Source of the DNA: a virus
DNA length: 23,695 bases
Strand: one strand, 5' to 3'
Virus record (IMG/VR): IMGVR_UViG_3300017598_000324
Coordinates: 1 to 23,695 of that record
Positions 23,201 to 23,695 of this stretch are shown piece after piece. The position numbers and the translations under genes are program-made. Under the pieces are notes generated by a model, which was not told the DNA's origin, ran no database searches, and saw only the letters and a program-made list of their open reading frames with translations. Positions within the stretch are counted from its first letter, which is position 1; each line of letters opens with the position of its first letter.

Positions 23201-23695
23201 ATATGAACAATATAAACAAAATGTTTCATCTATTCCTGATGCTCCTTTCAAGAAAACATGGCCCATGTTAGCCGTAAAGCGCATGGTGCGTTATGCTGCG
23301 GAGAACGGTTTTGATCAGTTAGCTTGGACACCGGGGGAGGTACAGGCTGAACGGTATGATTTAAGTAAAAGGGTTGAAATAGAACATAACAAAAGACCAG
23401 ATGGCAAATATTGGGTTTTTGCTAAAGAAGCAGATAGTGGCAGGGACGTTTTTGAAAAGGTTGTTGAAGAAAACGAGCTTGAAAATATAGTGGGTAAAGA
23501 AGTAGCACAAAAAATAATTGACGGAAAAGGTGAATCGGCAGAAACAGAAACAGATAAAAGACTAAAAAAACGTGGCGAAGTTGTTAGGATTTTCAAGAAG
23601 GGTGACAGATGGTTTCATGAATTTGAAGATAAAACAACAATGGGAACTTGGTTGACAAAAGAAGATGCTGAAGCTGATTCAAAACGCCTTTCAGA
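20244..23695 (+). CDS. Giant polyvalent protein with zinc metallopeptidase domain (partial)
   Basis: This frame stays open to the right edge, giving at least 1150 residues with the C-terminus missing. AGGA eight bases upstream supports the ATG, which overlaps the previous stop. Residues 1-60 are helical (LTPYDKSQIEKYAKAYRDEG). An alpha/beta region spans about 195-352. A metallopeptidase domain at about 390-620 contains H516-E-F-L-H520 and, about 50 residues later, FEEYIATFTG (E571/E572), a plausible third zinc ligand. A helical domain follows at about 665-785 (LSWSGVIDWLETTDFKKL), then a domain near 850-1040 with SVRFDER, EIQSDWHQTGRKEGY (945-959) and FDQLAWTPGE. This architecture matches phage polyvalent proteins, which are injected with DNA. 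Peptidase substrate and activity are unknown. Confidence 0.82.
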   Translation, partial: MASLAKCLDKYKAELTPYDKSQIEKYAKAYRDEGYNAKESNQGGINDYIDSLVEEYDGIVEQVEVKLKEPEKAKVVEEVSGIKEKTVSVEMTKAEEKALSPKEQKAYLLEEIDKAIEEAPDKTVEIAGKHATDKKEAEVYKKNMEEIGTVTIEVPDDGVFNIFNAKQALKDFKKIATKFPVTEGGVQKPRVATTRPSEKRLVDFVGYYYHDYSVRKEDILFGEEDSNYYTDGFYSNGMYFVKTDKKPVIKGKGKKYNENNPDIKSLTKGKSVKGTIEGESYDNRYATDTPTVVIAHVTTKKGDHYGFNAAFVDSILTKFPDAKPYITENGIMLFKDADGNVVGGMMRIKIGDGNTLSDMTPAIQEGYAKKHGIEEVAEVAEVAEEAEAELEIETPVKKVTTPEEFIEIVEGKQDTFKGKEASQLRKILANIYGKKLKVDFPNAFKLLKPETKQEEEIEKVLARLGTRVVFVETFGPDKMRQIGGLSKILSNIVVIQKNPPKRGEGKSNKVVYLAGHEFLHTLELQRPDLYNKLIDKLKNNKALGFEKYKEKRLKLDKEVGLDEIGEKALFEEYIATFTGLQFTNKEFVDELFKDDPTFAEKLVKLFKDILDRIYYALSNSREDSQFFEDVVQARNAVADIIRESGKDISGNPEILESEYTASLSADTFAEAWHSQMSNFIKAKLSKTGSPKEIIQNLKSWAKKGLIKEDELSWSGVIDWLETTDFKKLHDQQATTENIRSQKEFDPLGIITRKYDKVSPLGNKVTKQDVLDYLAENNVQVEEVVKGEQEVWDIYVDGEPAILDQPNRQVAEIALKTEIKQGFIAEDAKTDIRSRKAKDDTKFARSELNVPGGENYRELLLTLPLPEVGVKEKKEWEEKIKKRLEKEHFTFEDLTDEEVDAWAKIPKRKGTQVFKSPHWDEPNVLASVRFDERTGPNGEKILFLQEIQSDWHQTGRKEGYRVKSFDEWMKGLSTGQRGPDIEYLKKRYEQYKQNVSSIPDAPFKKTWPMLAVKRMVRYAAENGFDQLAWTPGEVQAERYDLSKRVEIEHNKRPDGKYWVFAKEADSGRDVFEKVVEENELENIVGKEVAQKIIDGKGESAETETDKRLKKRGEVVRIFKKGDRWFHEFEDKTTMGTWLTKEDAEADSKRLS
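21366..21392 (+). repeat. 9-base tandem repeat in linker of polyvalent protein
   Basis: Three units of GAAGTTGCT, the last ending in A, encode EVAEVAEVA at the start of an acidic linker just before the metallopeptidase domain. The repeat keeps the frame. The linker continues with EEAEAELEIE and separates the N-terminal alpha/beta region from the peptidase domain. Confidence 0.85.

Overview
This window looks like part of the virion-assembly half of a tailed-phage genome (Caudoviricetes), probably an environmental phage known from metagenomes or a prophage. All 25 protein genes lie on the + strand. They are packed with almost no intergenic space and are mostly joined by ATGA or TAATG overlaps. 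The products are structural: head-tail adaptors, a large tail-hub protein, internal virion proteins, fibres and a giant polyvalent protein. I see no sheath, tube or tape-measure gene, so a short-tailed (podovirus-like) particle is the best guess, although the window covers only part of the genome. Base composition is moderate by eye (not computed). Many genes have strong AGGAGG-type ribosome binding sites, so the host should use canonical Shine-Dalgarno initiation. The host cannot be named.

Layout. (1) 13-1017 is a beta-helix virion protein, followed by the only convincing intrinsic terminator (1031-1061); capsid, portal and terminase genes are presumably upstream, outside the window. (2) 1076-3512 is a run of small genes, three with Cys-X2-Cys zinc-binding motifs, interrupted by a sulfotransferase-family enzyme (2095-2835). 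(3) 3574-9051 is the connector/tail module: a coiled-coil protein, three consecutive adaptor-type proteins (two clearly paralogous) and an 866-residue tail hub/nozzle-like protein with two copies of a sandwich-like repeat. (4) 9048-10835 holds a basic small protein, an unusually cysteine-rich protein with an Ig-like segment, and a zinc-ribbon protein. (5) 10846-15950 encodes three probable internal (ejected) virion proteins; the largest (1094 residues) carries an ADP-ribosyltransferase-like domain. (6) 15947-20244 is the fibre/receptor-binding module. (7) 20244 to the window edge is a very large polyvalent protein, open at the right end, with an HEFLH zinc metallopeptidase centre and a conserved EIQSDW-containing domain.

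How the genes may work together: regions 3, 4 and 6 build the connector, tail and host-recognition apparatus. Regions 5 and 7 encode long proteins likely carried in the particle and delivered with the DNA, where the ART-like and metallopeptidase domains could act on host targets. The sulfotransferase may modify a virion or host-surface component. The most notable points are the two enzyme-bearing cargo-type proteins flanking the fibre genes, the sulfotransferase inside a structural operon, and the cysteine-rich virion protein. No tRNA, rRNA, CRISPR array, insertion sequence, integrase or attachment site was recognised. No stretch over 300 bases lacks a gene; the longest gaps are about 60 bases.
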